35,039 nucleotides of DNA, from positions 1-35,039 of the forward strand of contig JAIXMY010000004.1 of the NCBI GenBank assembly GCA_020328045.1. The letters run 5' to 3'. Each line of letters opens with the position of its first letter. Position 1 is the stretch's first letter. This DNA is from Candidatus Endomicrobiellum pyrsonymphae. GTDB lineage: Bacteria > Elusimicrobiota > Endomicrobiia > Endomicrobiales > Endomicrobiaceae. A program made the position numbers and the translations under genes. Shown here piece after piece: positions 7,607-17,526 of the stretch. The notes beneath the pieces are model-generated. The model worked only from the letters and a program-made list of their open reading frames with translations, was not told where the DNA came from and did no database searches.

Positions 7607-8911
7607 TTACTTTTCATTGGGATTAATAATTACAGTAACAGAGTTTTGAGAGAACACCTTATTTGCAACGTTGATTATATCCTGCGTTGTAACTTTCTCT
7701 ATATCTTTAATAAACTCAGTGTCATATTGATAGCCTTTGCCCGTAACTTCGCGCAACCCATAATAATAAGACTGCTCCCATACTGTCTGCCTGCTCATAA
7801 CATAAGTACCTTTCATATACGTTTTTGTATCTTTCAATTCTTGTTCAGAGATTTTTACAGTACAAAAATCCTTTAAAATTTCGTCTATTTTTTTTAATGT
7901 TAAATCTATATTCTTTTTATCAAGACCTATGTGAACTGCAAAATGACTTTCTTCTCTTCTTGATGGATATACAGCGCCTACTGCGTATGCGAGACCTAAT
8001 TTTTCTCTAAGCTCTACAAACAACCTGCTTGTCATTCTCCCACCGTTTAAAACGCTTGTTGCGATATTGATAGCGGCAAAATCTTTGTCGTAAAGGTTAG
8101 GCGCAGGAAAACCCATATATATGTACGCTTGATTAAATTTACCTTTGATTTCTTTTTTTATAGATTCCGCATGTTTTATATTAAAAGCAGGCATTTCAAA
8201 TTTTACGCCGGTAGGAACATTTGAAAAATATTTTTCCAAAGATTGTCTTACTATTTTCTCATCAACGTTGCCTGATATAGAAATCAAAATATTTGAAGCA
8301 TTGTAAGAATACTGATGCCATTTTATTAAATCTTCTCTATTAAGTTTTGAAATAGTTTCTTTAGACCCCAAAATGGGCGTAGAGTACGGAACATTTCTAT
8401 AAAATATTTTTTTAAACTCATCGGAAGCAGTACAACCTATACTGTCTTTGCGAGAATCAAGAGTAGCTGTAATGGTTTGTTTTTTAAAAGACAACTCTTT
8501 TTCGTCAAATGCAGGATTTATAATTACGTCTGCAAGAATTTCCGCTGCTTTATCAAAATACTCAGGAAGAAAAAACATTCCGATTTCAGTTGTATCGTAG
8601 TCAGCATTAGCGGACAAATATGCGCCAATATTTTCTGTATCTTTCGCAAGAATCTCACTAGAACGATTTTTTGTAGAATGCGTCATAAGTTTTGCAGTAA
8701 GATGAGATATCCCGGACTTATCGGACGTCTCGTTTATCACGGAAATAGGTGTCATAATCCTTGCGGCAACAACTTCTGCTCCGGTTGTTCTGTTGAATAA
8801 AACTTTAATATTATTTTTAAGCGTAAAACTTTCCATTTTTCCCCCAAACGCGCTTTGCAGAAACATCATTTGAATCAAAATTACTAAGTACAATAATTTC
8901 TTTCTCCGCAT
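7607..8911 (-). CDS. M16-family zinc-peptidase homologue without active site
   Basis: This 434-residue exported protein has the two-domain M16B fold (pitrilysin/processing-peptidase type). A hydrophobic N-terminus ending near residue 23 suggests export. Where active members have HxxEH this one reads HLTAK (70-74), so zinc binding is lost. The C-terminal part retains NGGRMTSRLFVELREKLGLAYAV, the R/Y-containing substrate-side motif. It directly follows an M16 gene with an intact HxxEH. In bacteria such pairs form heterodimers of one catalytic and one substrate-holding subunit, which is the likely role here. Confidence 0.85.
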   Translation of the reverse strand: MRRKKLLYLVILIQMMFLQSAFGGKMESFTLKNNIKVLFNRTTGAEVVAARIMTPISVINETSDKSGISHLTAKLMTHSTKNRSSEILAKDTENIGAYLSANADYDTTEIGMFFLPEYFDKAAEILADVIINPAFDEKELSFKKQTITATLDSRKDSIGCTASDEFKKIFYRNVPYSTPILGSKETISKLNREDLIKWHQYSYNASNILISISGNVDEKIVRQSLEKYFSNVPTGVKFEMPAFNIKHAESIKKEIKGKFNQAYIYMGFPAPNLYDKDFAAINIATSVLNGGRMTSRLFVELREKLGLAYAVGAVYPSRREESHFAVHIGLDKKNIDLTLKKIDEILKDFCTVKISEQELKDTKTYMKGTYVMSRQTVWEQSYYYGLREVTGKGYQYDTEFIKDIEKVTTQDIINVANKVFSQNSVTVIINPNEK

Positions 8912-8943
8912 ATATCTGCTCCCTATGACTAACTTTACTTATA

Positions 8944-10254
8944 CTACTTTTTTGGCAACAATGCCACATTAGAAACTGTCGCAGATGAATAATACTTTTT
9001 AAAGAAATTTATTACATCTTCAACTGTCATTTTTTCCATTTCACTGATATATCCATCTATAAACTTGGAATTCCCCATCAATTGCCAAAAGCCGTTAATT
9101 TCAGCAATATCACAGGGCCTTTCATGTGAAAATGTCCAGCTGGTTTTTATTGCAAGTTTTGCTCGACTCAATTCTTCTTCAGAAATTCCATTGTTGATTA
9201 TATCCTCAATCTGCTTTTTTATTTCATCTTTTATTGCTACAAGATTTTTGGGATCAAAAATTGACGAAATATACATAACGCCTGCTCCCTTTGTCATTAA
9301 ATACGAAGAACCTATGGAATATACAAGATGCTTATCGTCATAGAGAGCTTTGTATAATCTTGAACTTTTACCGCCACCCAAAACGCTTGCAGCCAAAGCT
9401 GTGACATAAATATCATCCACATTTACATCCGGTCCCAAAAAGCCCGTAAGCATATGCCCAACCGCTACTTTGCCATATTCAACTATATCTTTGCCTTTAT
9501 GCGTTTTTTCTGTGAGCATCGGTTCTATTGGGATGGACTGTTTGGCAAATTTGCCAAAAGTTTCGTTTAAAAGTTTTTTTATTTTTAGTTCATCAAAATT
9601 ACCGGACACGACAACAATCATCTTTGCCGGAACATAATGGGTTTTATAATAATCGCATATTTCATCGCGCGAAACATTTGTAATAACTTGCGCTGAACCT
9701 ATAACACTGTTTTTTAATGCGCTTTCCATATAAAGCGTTTCATAAAATTTCCCCCAAAGAACAGAATTCGGAGTATCTAAGTGTCTTTGAATTTCTTCAA
9801 TAACAACTTTTCTTTCCATATCAATTTCGCTCTGAGGAAAAAGAGGATTGCAAACAGCGTCGGCAAGCATTTTTACGCTTTCTTCCACACCGTCTTGCTG
9901 AATGTCTATATGGTACATCGTAAATTCTTTAGAAGTCATAGCATTGATGTAACCGCCCATATTTTCGACATTTCTTGTCATTAAGTCACCGGGATAATTT
10001 TTACTGCCTTTAAACATCAGATGTTCTACGAAATGCGAAAGCCCGGCTTGCAACGGATTTTCATCAACCGATCCCGCCCTTACAAAAACAGCTACAGACG
10101 CTACAAGACTATTTTTATCGTTTATTAAAATGGACGTAAGACCATTCTCATATTTCACAGTTTCTACTCCTTTTGAAGCGCAGCCGATTATAAAAAGCAC
10201 AGCTGTTATAAGTGATAGTGTTATTTTATTTTTTAGTTTAAATTTTGCACCCAT
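8944..10254 (-). CDS. M16B zinc peptidase, lipoprotein, catalytic subunit
   Basis: This 436-residue protein has a lipobox IIGC with Cys25, so it is probably membrane-anchored. The inverted zinc motif HFVEH is at 74-78, and the third ligand fits VIEEI (E154), the usual spacing. The second domain has LGGGKSSRLYKALYDDK. It is likely to degrade peptides in the periplasm together with the degenerate partner encoded 33 bp downstream. The ATG at 10252-10254 lies inside the last codons of the radical SAM gene (22-bp overlap). Confidence 0.88.
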   Translation of the reverse strand: MGAKFKLKNKITLSLITAVLFIIGCASKGVETVKYENGLTSILINDKNSLVASVAVFVRAGSVDENPLQAGLSHFVEHLMFKGSKNYPGDLMTRNVENMGGYINAMTSKEFTMYHIDIQQDGVEESVKMLADAVCNPLFPQSEIDMERKVVIEEIQRHLDTPNSVLWGKFYETLYMESALKNSVIGSAQVITNVSRDEICDYYKTHYVPAKMIVVVSGNFDELKIKKLLNETFGKFAKQSIPIEPMLTEKTHKGKDIVEYGKVAVGHMLTGFLGPDVNVDDIYVTALAASVLGGGKSSRLYKALYDDKHLVYSIGSSYLMTKGAGVMYISSIFDPKNLVAIKDEIKKQIEDIINNGISEEELSRAKLAIKTSWTFSHERPCDIAEINGFWQLMGNSKFIDGYISEMEKMTVEDVINFFKKYYSSATVSNVALLPKK

Positions 10255-11120
10255 CCGTCCTCCATGTTTAGCAACTTAAGATAATTTAACGCTTCTTCGT
10301 ATTCTTCTTCTGTCAACGAACGTAATAACTCTTGGAATTTATCTGATTTATAGGCGGGGTGATACTGTGCCATCAAACTTATAAAAGTCTTTCTCGACAA
10401 TTCTTTCGCTATAAGATATAAAACTTTTTTAGTATTTTCAATATTTCCCGGCAAAACCAAATGCCTTATAATGATACCTTTCTTTGCTACTCCATTGCAA
10501 TCAACCACTAAATCGCCGACCTGTCTTCTCATCTCTTTTAAAGCCGATTGATTTGCTTCAACATAATTTTTAACTCCGGAATACTTAAAAGCTGTTTCGT
10601 TATCAGAATATTTTATGTCAGGAAGATATATATCAACTATTCCTTCGAGAAGTTTTAGAGTTTCAACATTTTCGTACCCGCTACAATTATACAGTATAGG
10701 TATTTTTAACTCTTTTTTGCGTGCAAGGTACACAGACTTTGCAATTTGTGCGCTGTAATGCGTGGGCGTAACAAAATTTATATTATGCGCGCCTCTGTTT
10801 TGGAGATTTAGCATCATCTCAACTAAATCATCGATACTTATTTCTCTGCCGTTACCAAACTGACTTATTGGATAATTCTGACAAAAAACGCACTGTAAAG
10901 TACAATTTGAAAAAAAGATTGCGCCTGAACCGTTTTTTGCGCTTATCGGAGGTTCTTCGCCTGTGTGGATATTGCTACTTGCAATAAATATCTTATCGGT
11001 AGTTTTGCAAAGACCTTTCTGTCCTGCATTTCTATTTACGCCACACTTTCTTGGACATATTACACACTCGTCCATCATAGAGTAAAGCTTTTCTATATTA
11101 TCTTCAAAATTAATCATCAT
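10233..11120 (-). CDS. PflX-type radical SAM protein (pyruvate formate-lyase activase-like)
   Basis: With ATG 11118-11120 the product has 295 residues. A longer reading frame would run into tRNA-Arg, so it is rejected. The radical SAM cluster is CTLQCVFC (C73, C77, C80). The N-terminus adds a Cys set CVICPRKCG plus Cys38, typical of the COG1313/PflX group, and STIDD-like and LPDIKYSD segments follow. The family is annotated as glycyl-radical-enzyme-activase-like, but its substrate is not established. It is co-oriented and overlapping with the M16 pair, a linkage with no obvious functional meaning. Confidence 0.82.
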   Translation of the reverse strand: MMINFEDNIEKLYSMMDECVICPRKCGVNRNAGQKGLCKTTDKIFIASSNIHTGEEPPISAKNGSGAIFFSNCTLQCVFCQNYPISQFGNGREISIDDLVEMMLNLQNRGAHNINFVTPTHYSAQIAKSVYLARKKELKIPILYNCSGYENVETLKLLEGIVDIYLPDIKYSDNETAFKYSGVKNYVEANQSALKEMRRQVGDLVVDCNGVAKKGIIIRHLVLPGNIENTKKVLYLIAKELSRKTFISLMAQYHPAYKSDKFQELLRSLTEEEYEEALNYLKLLNMEDGWVQNLN

Positions 11121-11152
11121 TCTTGCTACACAAATACCGCAATCAAAAAAAC

Positions 11153-11225
11153 TGCGCCCATCCGGACTTGAACCGGAATCACCGGCTTCGGAGACCAGCG
11201 CTCTATCCAATTAAGCTATGGACGC
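11153..11225 (-). tRNA. tRNA-Arg (anticodon CCG)
   Basis: Acceptor GCGTCCA pairs with TGGGCGC (one T-G). The D-arm reads AGCTTAATTGGATAGAGC. The anticodon loop CTCCGAA gives CCG. The T-arm has GGTTCAAGTCC. Discriminator A, no encoded CCA. Confidence 0.95.
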
Positions 11226-11307
11226 GTCAAATTACATCACAGAAACGAAATTTCAACTTTATCGGTCGACGTCGTAAAGGAAGAATAAATGTAAAAGACA
11301 ATCACTA

Positions 11308-14043
11308 TCATATGTACTGCTGAGCATTTTCTATTGCGTGTTCTAAGTTCGACAAATCTTTGGTTCCACCTTGCGCAAAATCCGGCTTGCCACCACCCGA
11401 ACCATTAATTGCAACGGCAAAAGCTTTTGCAAATTTTCCCGCATTAATCCCCTTCTGCACACAGTCTGCCGTAGCAGAAACTATAAAAAAAGCTTTGCCT
11501 TCACTTTTTGAAACTATCAGTAATAACGCAGATTTTAATTTTGCTTTTAGCTGATCTGACATTTCTCTTAAAGATTTCACATCAGCGCCATCAACTAATA
11601 TACGTAAAAAGTTCACTCCGTTAACTTCTTCAATTTTTTTTGCATAATAGTCTATCTTACTGCTTTTATATGCATTAATTTCACTTTCAATTTTTTCAAT
11701 TCGCGTCTGCGCTTTGCTTACAGAAGACTCTTTCTCTGGAGGTAACGGAGGATCGAGAATTTCGTCCAATTTTTCCGAAACTTCATTTATCAAATCATCT
11801 CTTTCACGTAACTTTGCATCTCTTTCATTTAATTTTTCTAAAAGTTTAATTAGCAAAGCACTTTTTTTATCCAACTCTTCTAAAATTTTACTTTTTTTAG
11901 CTTCTTCATCTAAAATATAATCTTCCGCGGAAATACCGGCAACTGCCTTTATGCGTCTTACGCCTGCAGCAACAGAAGATTCGGACACAATTTTAAACGT
12001 TCCAATATCGCCTGTTCTATTAACGTGCGTCCCGCCGCATAATTCCATTGAATAATTGTCATTACTATCTTCGTTTTTTACAGACACTGCTCTCACTGTC
12101 TTACCATATTTTTCACCAAACAAAGCCATCGCGCCCGCGTTGCGGGCATCGATTATATCCATGGTTTCAATACACACTGCAGAGTTTGCTCTTACAACTG
12201 AATTTACTTTTTTTTCTATTTTAATTAAATCTTCTTTTTTAATTGCGGAAAAATGCGTAAAATCAAAACGTAAGTAATCGCTCGTTACCAAAGATCCCGC
12301 CTGCACTACATGCTCGCCAAGCGCTTCGCGAAGAGCTTTATGAAGAATATGCGTAGCGGTATGATGTCTTGCAATTTGTTTTCTGCGCTCAATATCTATG
12401 ATTGTTGACACTGTATTGTTTGTCTTTAACGAACCCTTTACAACTTTAACTTTATGGACAAACAAACTTCCTATAGGTTTAGAAACATCTTCAACAACAG
12501 CTTCAAAATTATTATTTTCTATTCTACCTTTATCAGAACTCTGTCCGCCTGATTGCGCATAAAAAGACGTTTGCGAAAGAATAATTTCGCCTCCATCACC
12601 GGCACTTAATTCGACAACTTCTTTACCGTCTTTAACTAAAGATAAAACTTTGCCTTTGCTTACATAATTTTCATATCCTTTAAAAACGGTATCATTTGTC
12701 TTTTTATGCAATATGGAGTAAAAAGTAACGTCTTTTTCACCTGACCCGCCCCAAGCCGCGCGGGATTTTTCTTGAGCATTTTGTTGCTCTGATTTAAAAC
12801 CGTTTTCGTCAACAGTCAGTCCGTTTTCGGAAGCAATTTCTTTTGTTAAGTCATAAGGAAATCCGTAAGTATCGTAAAGTTTAAAAACATCTTTCCCTGC
12901 AATAACATTTACACCCTTAGATTTATAAGAACTTACAATATCGGAAAGCATTTCAGAACCTGACTCAAGCGTTTCTAAAAATTTTTCTTCTTCTATTTTG
13001 ATAATAGATTTTATATTACTAAGTTTTGAAGCAAGTCCAGGATATGCTGGCTCCATAATGTTAAACACTGTTGAGGCAAGCTCGTTTATAAACGGTTTAT
13101 CGTATCCATAAGGTTTGCCTTGTCTTAAAGCTCTTCTTAAAATTCTTCTTAAAACATACCCTCTGCCCTCATTTGACGGAAAAATACCATCTGAAATTAA
13201 AAAAGTTACAGCCCTTGAATGATCTGCAATCATTCTAAGTTTTGATATATTTTTGCCTTCGTTTTTTATCTTTAATATTTCAGCTGCATTTTCCATTGTA
13301 GGCATAAACAAATCGGTATCAAAAATATTCTTTTTTCCGTTTGCCACAGCTACTATTCTTTCCAGCCCCATGCCGGTATCTATATTCTTCCTCGGAAGAT
13401 TTTTTAGAGAACCATCTGCCTGCCTGTCAAATTGCGTGAAAACAAGATTCCATATTTCAAGATATCTGTCGCAATTACAATCTAGACCGCATGTAGGTTT
13501 ACCACAACTCATTTCAGGTCCTAAATCTATTAAAACTTCCGAACATGGACCGCACGGACCTGTATCGCCCATATTCCAAAAATTTGTTTCGTCGCCCATT
13601 CTTATAATTTTATTTTCAGGAACTATCTTTTTCCATATTTCTACGGTTTCTGTATCGTCTTTATAAACAGTTATGTAAAGTTTATCTTTAGGCAACGCCA
13701 TATTTTTTGTTAAAAATTCCCATGCCCATATAATTGCTTCTTTTTTAAAATAATCGCCAAAAGAAAAATTACCTAACATTTCAAAAAATGTTAAGTGTCT
13801 TGTAGTTATTCCAACCTGTTCGATATCCGACATTCTAAAACACTTTTGACAGCTTGCAGCTCTTGTAAAAGAATCTTTACTCTGACCTAAAAAATGTTGC
13901 TTAAACTGAACCATGCCAGCTGAAGTAAAAAGCAACGTTTTATCGCCTGTAGGAACAAGCGAGTCCGATGAAACAACAGTACAACCGTTATTGTTAAAAA
14001 AGTTTAAAAATTCTGCTCTGATTTTTGAGGATTGTTCATTCAT
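11308..14043 (-). CDS. alaS: Alanyl-tRNA synthetase
   Basis: This 911-residue full-length AlaRS charges tRNA-Ala. The catalytic core begins IRAEFLNFFNNNGC and contains FTSAGMVQFKQHFLG and FEMLGNFSFGDYFKKEAI. The editing domain has HHTATH (560-565) and CGGTH (669-673), the zinc ligands that clear mischarged Ser/Gly. A long charged coiled coil (about 715-810) leads to the C-terminal C-Ala domain with SGGGKPDFAQGG. The start ATG at 14041-14043 gives the expected N-terminus. It is followed by tRNA-Arg in the same direction. Confidence 0.98.
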   Translation of the reverse strand: MNEQSSKIRAEFLNFFNNNGCTVVSSDSLVPTGDKTLLFTSAGMVQFKQHFLGQSKDSFTRAASCQKCFRMSDIEQVGITTRHLTFFEMLGNFSFGDYFKKEAIIWAWEFLTKNMALPKDKLYITVYKDDTETVEIWKKIVPENKIIRMGDETNFWNMGDTGPCGPCSEVLIDLGPEMSCGKPTCGLDCNCDRYLEIWNLVFTQFDRQADGSLKNLPRKNIDTGMGLERIVAVANGKKNIFDTDLFMPTMENAAEILKIKNEGKNISKLRMIADHSRAVTFLISDGIFPSNEGRGYVLRRILRRALRQGKPYGYDKPFINELASTVFNIMEPAYPGLASKLSNIKSIIKIEEEKFLETLESGSEMLSDIVSSYKSKGVNVIAGKDVFKLYDTYGFPYDLTKEIASENGLTVDENGFKSEQQNAQEKSRAAWGGSGEKDVTFYSILHKKTNDTVFKGYENYVSKGKVLSLVKDGKEVVELSAGDGGEIILSQTSFYAQSGGQSSDKGRIENNNFEAVVEDVSKPIGSLFVHKVKVVKGSLKTNNTVSTIIDIERRKQIARHHTATHILHKALREALGEHVVQAGSLVTSDYLRFDFTHFSAIKKEDLIKIEKKVNSVVRANSAVCIETMDIIDARNAGAMALFGEKYGKTVRAVSVKNEDSNDNYSMELCGGTHVNRTGDIGTFKIVSESSVAAGVRRIKAVAGISAEDYILDEEAKKSKILEELDKKSALLIKLLEKLNERDAKLRERDDLINEVSEKLDEILDPPLPPEKESSVSKAQTRIEKIESEINAYKSSKIDYYAKKIEEVNGVNFLRILVDGADVKSLREMSDQLKAKLKSALLLIVSKSEGKAFFIVSATADCVQKGINAGKFAKAFAVAINGSGGGKPDFAQGGTKDLSNLEHAIENAQQYI

Positions 14044-14508
14044 GGTGTCGTAATTCTACTAAAAAAATTCTAGCAACTCAAATGATACCCCGACGGCTAT
14101 GCCACCAACCCGCAAATACCTCGACAATGCCTAAAGGCATTGTCGTCACTTTTTACAAAATGGGAATAAAATGATATTTCGCGCTAAAACGAAAAACACG
14201 GACAGTAGTATTAACACTGATCGTGCTTCTTAAATTTCGCTCGCAACCGCTTCTGATTACAATCGCTAATCGCTGTCTCTCGTTCTTGCTATTTATTACA
14301 TCAAATAGCATATATATATAACGTAATATACTTTTATGTATCCAAACACGAGTCAAGCAAAGAACAGAAACTATATTTAAAAATCACAACCAAAACCTTA
14401 ACAACAATAACTTACACATTCGTGATATAAAATTTTATTTGGAACTAAGCAAAAAAATGTGAATTCTTGTGAAATTTACTCTGCGCTTATTTTTTAAAGT
14501 TTTAGATT
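14044..14508. repeat. Gene-free stretch with dispersed-repeat copy
   Basis: No supported gene; a 67-codon minus frame at 14153-14356 looks like chance. ATACCCCGACGGCTATGCCA near 14085 matches 16549 and 2700. A 10-bp stem CGACAATGCC/GGCATTGTCG with a TAAA loop lies at 14112-14135. AAAATGGGAAT and AACCAAAACCTTAACAACAA match pieces near 5467 and 5584. The middle (about 14170-14370) is unlike the other copies. Confidence 0.5.
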
Positions 14509-16479
14509 TCAATCATGTCTTAAAGCATCGATAGGATTTAAAAGAGAGGCTTTTCTTGCGGGCCAAACGCCAAAAATTAAGCCTGTGAATACTGAAAAAC
14601 CGAAAGCAAGAACTACGGAAAAAAGCGTTATATAAGTTTTCCATTCGTCGGCAAACTTGCTTATTATAACTGATATGCCTGTTCCAAGCAATATCCCTAT
14701 GATGCCGCCCACGCAACATACAAAAATAGACTCAATTACAAACTGAAATAAAATGTCCGCATTATTTGCGCCTATAGCTTTACGCAAGCCTATTTCTTTT
14801 GTTCTTTCTGAAACAGAAACAAACATAATGTTCATTATGCCTATTCCTCCAACAAGCAAACTTATAAAAGCAGTAGATCCTAAAAGAATAGAAAATGTTC
14901 GTGCTGTTGAAGAATACATTTTTCGAATATCTTCCATATTAGACACTTCTATAGCATCTTGCTCTGAAGACGGCATTCTGTGCGTAAACAGAAGTCTTTT
15001 TTTTATAGCATCGGCAACTTCATTCATATTTGCATCATCTTTTACCTGCGCGCCCATATAGTCTAGTTTTCTATCACCCACAACTCTATGCAAAGCAGTG
15101 TTTAAGGGTATAATAACTAAATCATCCTCATCAAACCTCCCGTCAAAACCTTTAGCAGGTAAAACCCCTATAACTTGAAAATCTATTTTGTCAATTTTTA
15201 CATGCTCGCCTATAGGATTAAATTTTTTGTCTTTGTAAATTTTTCCAACTACAGTTTCTCCAAGCAATATAACTTTCTTTCTTCCCTTATTTTCATCTTC
15301 TGTAAAAAATCTGCCAATAGACGGATGCGCAGGCTTTAAATCCGCATAAGCTACCGAAACACCGCAAAGAAACATATTGTGATTATTACCATTTGCGGCA
15401 ATTTGTACTCGCTTATATTTATACCCAGTTATATATTTTATACCGGGAACGTTCCCCTTGATATCATCAACATCTTCGCTTCCAAATTTCATATAGTCGC
15501 CGGTTTCATAAGAAATTCCACCTTTTTTTGTAACACCGGGTGAAATGTATAAAAAATTTGTACCCAAATATGAAAGTTGTTTTTCAACAGATTTTTTCGC
15601 CCCTGTGCCTACGGCAAGCATTGCAATCAAACTTGCAACGCCTATCATTACACCCAAAACTGACAACATGGAACGCATCTTGTTTCCTGTAATAGCTCTT
15701 GAAGCCTGAATAAAATAATCTTTAATTCTTGATAACGAAAAAGATTTGTATTTGAATTGTCTTGTCGGTTGTTGCTGCGCGCTTGCGCTGCTTTTATCCG
15801 ATACTTTTTCATCAGATATTATAATTCCATCTTGCATCTTTATAGTTCTTGTCGCATAAGAGGTAAGCTCAGGCTCGTGAGTTACCATTATTATTGTTAT
15901 GCCCGCGTTATTTAAATCTTTAAGTATTTTTATAATTTCTCTTGCGGATTTTGTGTCTAAATTTCCCGTCGGTTCATCCGCAAAAATTATCAGAGGTTTG
16001 TTTATAAGGGCTCTTGCAATAGCGACCCTCTGCTGTTGCCCTCCTGAGATTTCACTTGGACGATGACCTATGCGCTCAGACAATCCTACCATATTAAGCA
16101 GTTTTACGGGATCTTCATGTTCTTTTTTATCCTTTAAACTCGCATACATCGCGGGCAGAGCAACATTTTCTAAAATTGTAAGTTTCGGTAAAAGATTAAA
16201 CTGTTGAAAAACAAATCCTAAATACTGGTTTCTTAATGCGGCAAGCTCGTTATCGGAATAATTTGAAATTTCTACTCCCACTAGTTTATAAGACCCTTCT
16301 GTTGGTTTATCAAGCAATCCCAAAATATTTAAAAGCGTGGACTTTCCGCTACCGGAATGTCCCATAATCGCAACGAACTCACCCTGCATAATTTCTAAAT
16401 CTATGTCGTGCAAGACCGGAACGTCCAACTTTCCCAAATAATATGTTTTCTTGAGATTTTTAAGTTCTATTACATTCAT
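14509..16479 (-). CDS. macB: MacB-type ABC exporter, fused ATPase and permease
   Basis: This 656-residue protein joins an N-terminal ATPase to a MacB/FtsX permease. Walker [10 protein letters not shown] is at 40-48, the ABC signature SGGQQQR at 145-151, and Walker B FADEPTG at 166-172 is followed by D-loop NLD. One membrane helix precedes a periplasmic domain. Three helices follow, with the motif [20 protein letters not shown] and a C-terminal [16 protein letters not shown], the classic end of this family. With a fusion protein and a TolC-like channel upstream it should form a tripartite mechanotransmission pump. The substrate (drug, peptide, lipoprotein or siderophore) is unknown. Confidence 0.9.
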   Translation of the reverse strand: MNVIELKNLKKTYYLGKLDVPVLHDIDLEIMQGEFVAIMGHSGSGKSTLLNILGLLDKPTEGSYKLVGVEISNYSDNELAALRNQYLGFVFQQFNLLPKLTILENVALPAMYASLKDKKEHEDPVKLLNMVGLSERIGHRPSEISGGQQQRVAIARALINKPLIIFADEPTGNLDTKSAREIIKILKDLNNAGITIIMVTHEPELTSYATRTIKMQDGIIISDEKVSDKSSASAQQQPTRQFKYKSFSLSRIKDYFIQASRAITGNKMRSMLSVLGVMIGVASLIAMLAVGTGAKKSVEKQLSYLGTNFLYISPGVTKKGGISYETGDYMKFGSEDVDDIKGNVPGIKYITGYKYKRVQIAANGNNHNMFLCGVSVAYADLKPAHPSIGRFFTEDENKGRKKVILLGETVVGKIYKDKKFNPIGEHVKIDKIDFQVIGVLPAKGFDGRFDEDDLVIIPLNTALHRVVGDRKLDYMGAQVKDDANMNEVADAIKKRLLFTHRMPSSEQDAIEVSNMEDIRKMYSSTARTFSILLGSTAFISLLVGGIGIMNIMFVSVSERTKEIGLRKAIGANNADILFQFVIESIFVCCVGGIIGILLGTGISVIISKFADEWKTYITLFSVVLAFGFSVFTGLIFGVWPARKASLLNPIDALRHD

Positions 16480-16611
16480 TTTAATTTTTATTTACCTGAA
16501 AAATATTTTACAACTAGACGAATGCCAAATATTAACACTACATGCCATACCCCGACAGCTACGCCAGCCACACCTTTCAATGAAACGGGAATTAAAACTG
16601 CGCCGTTTTTA
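16480..16611. repeat. Dispersed-repeat copy between macA and macB
   Basis: The 132-bp spacer contains CATACCCCGACAGCTACGCC, then CCTTTCAATGAAACGGGAATT, the same order as at 2699-2770. It splits what is otherwise a tight operon. Confidence 0.55.
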
Positions 16612-17526
16612 TTACTTTTCCGCTTTCGGTTTTGTCTTTGGTTTTGGGCTTAAAACCACGACTGTTTCACTCGCATTCAAACCTGAAACTATTTCTGTAA
16701 ATTTGCCGTCGGTTATGCCCGTTGTTACTTCTCTTATTTCAAATATCGGTTTTTTTGCAGTCCCTGTTTTTATAGTTACCGTCTTTGCTTGCTCTTTTTC
16801 CGTAACAAAAATACTTGGAATTGACATCGCATCCTTTTTAGATTCCGCCGTTATCGTTATAATCACGCTCATCCCTGCTCTAAATACTTTGGGCTTTTCT
16901 AGAGGTTTTATTCGTATGGTATAGACCGTAACATTGTTTACTGACTTGGATTCATGATATATATGCTCTACAACACCTTCAAACCTTTCAGCTGGATATG
17001 CATCTAAGTACATCCTAAGCTTAAGTCCAATCTCAATGCGACTTAAATCTGTTTCATCTATATCCGCAAAAACTATCAAATCGTCAGCCATAGCCAAAAT
17101 TGTATCAGAAGAAGACACGATCTGTCCGGGCTCTTTATTCCTTGCAATAATAAACCCATCCATCGAAGCTACTATTGGCGCAGGCTTATAAATATTCTGC
17201 CACCGTTGATGTTCTTTCTCACTTATCGCCATCGCAGCATCTATCAGTGAAGCCCTTTCCCTGGAACTCATCCAAACAATAATTTGACCTTTTCTTATTG
17301 CATCACCTTCCTCTACAAGAATTTCTTCAATTCTTCCGGGAAACTGAGGTGTGATTGCAAGTCTGTTCCTTGGATATACTATTCCGTTTTCTCTAAACTC
17401 TACATGCAATTCCCTCGATTCTAGCCTTGCTTCCTGTTCTATTTTCTGTTTTTGCGACTTAAACACAGCTATCGCTATTGTTGATGCAACAATCAAAAGC
17501 CCAAAAATTAACAATATTTTTTTCAT
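16612..17526 (-). CDS. macA: MacA/HlyD-type periplasmic adaptor protein
   Basis: This 304-residue membrane-fusion protein would link the MacB-like pump to the outer-membrane channel. One N-terminal membrane helix (about 3-22) is followed by a split lipoyl domain (TPQFPGRIEEILVEEGDAIRK near 63 and IVASMDGFIIARN near 120), a short helical hairpin, and a beta-barrel plus membrane-proximal domain (GLKLRMYLDAYPAERFEG, FRAGMSVIITI). The coiled coil is shorter than in E. coli MacA. The start overlaps the tolC-like stop by 4 bp. Confidence 0.85.
   Translation of the reverse strand: MKKILLIFGLLIVASTIAIAVFKSQKQKIEQEARLESRELHVEFRENGIVYPRNRLAITPQFPGRIEEILVEEGDAIRKGQIIVWMSSRERASLIDAAMAISEKEHQRWQNIYKPAPIVASMDGFIIARNKEPGQIVSSSDTILAMADDLIVFADIDETDLSRIEIGLKLRMYLDAYPAERFEGVVEHIYHESKSVNNVTVYTIRIKPLEKPKVFRAGMSVIITITAESKKDAMSIPSIFVTEKEQAKTVTIKTGTAKKPIFEIREVTTGITDGKFTEIVSGLNASETVVVLSPKPKTKPKAEK

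Noticed and set aside
11121-11210. Upstream extension of the radical SAM reading frame by 30 codons
   Set aside because: It runs into tRNA-Arg and lacks family similarity; the ATG at 11118-11120 fits the family N-terminus.
13253-13666. Long plus-strand frame antisense to alaS
   Set aside because: It is the shadow of the well-conserved synthetase gene and shows no features of its own.
14153-14356. 67-codon minus-strand frame in the alaS-macB gap
   Set aside because: No ribosome site, no protein-like pattern, and it lies across dispersed-repeat DNA.
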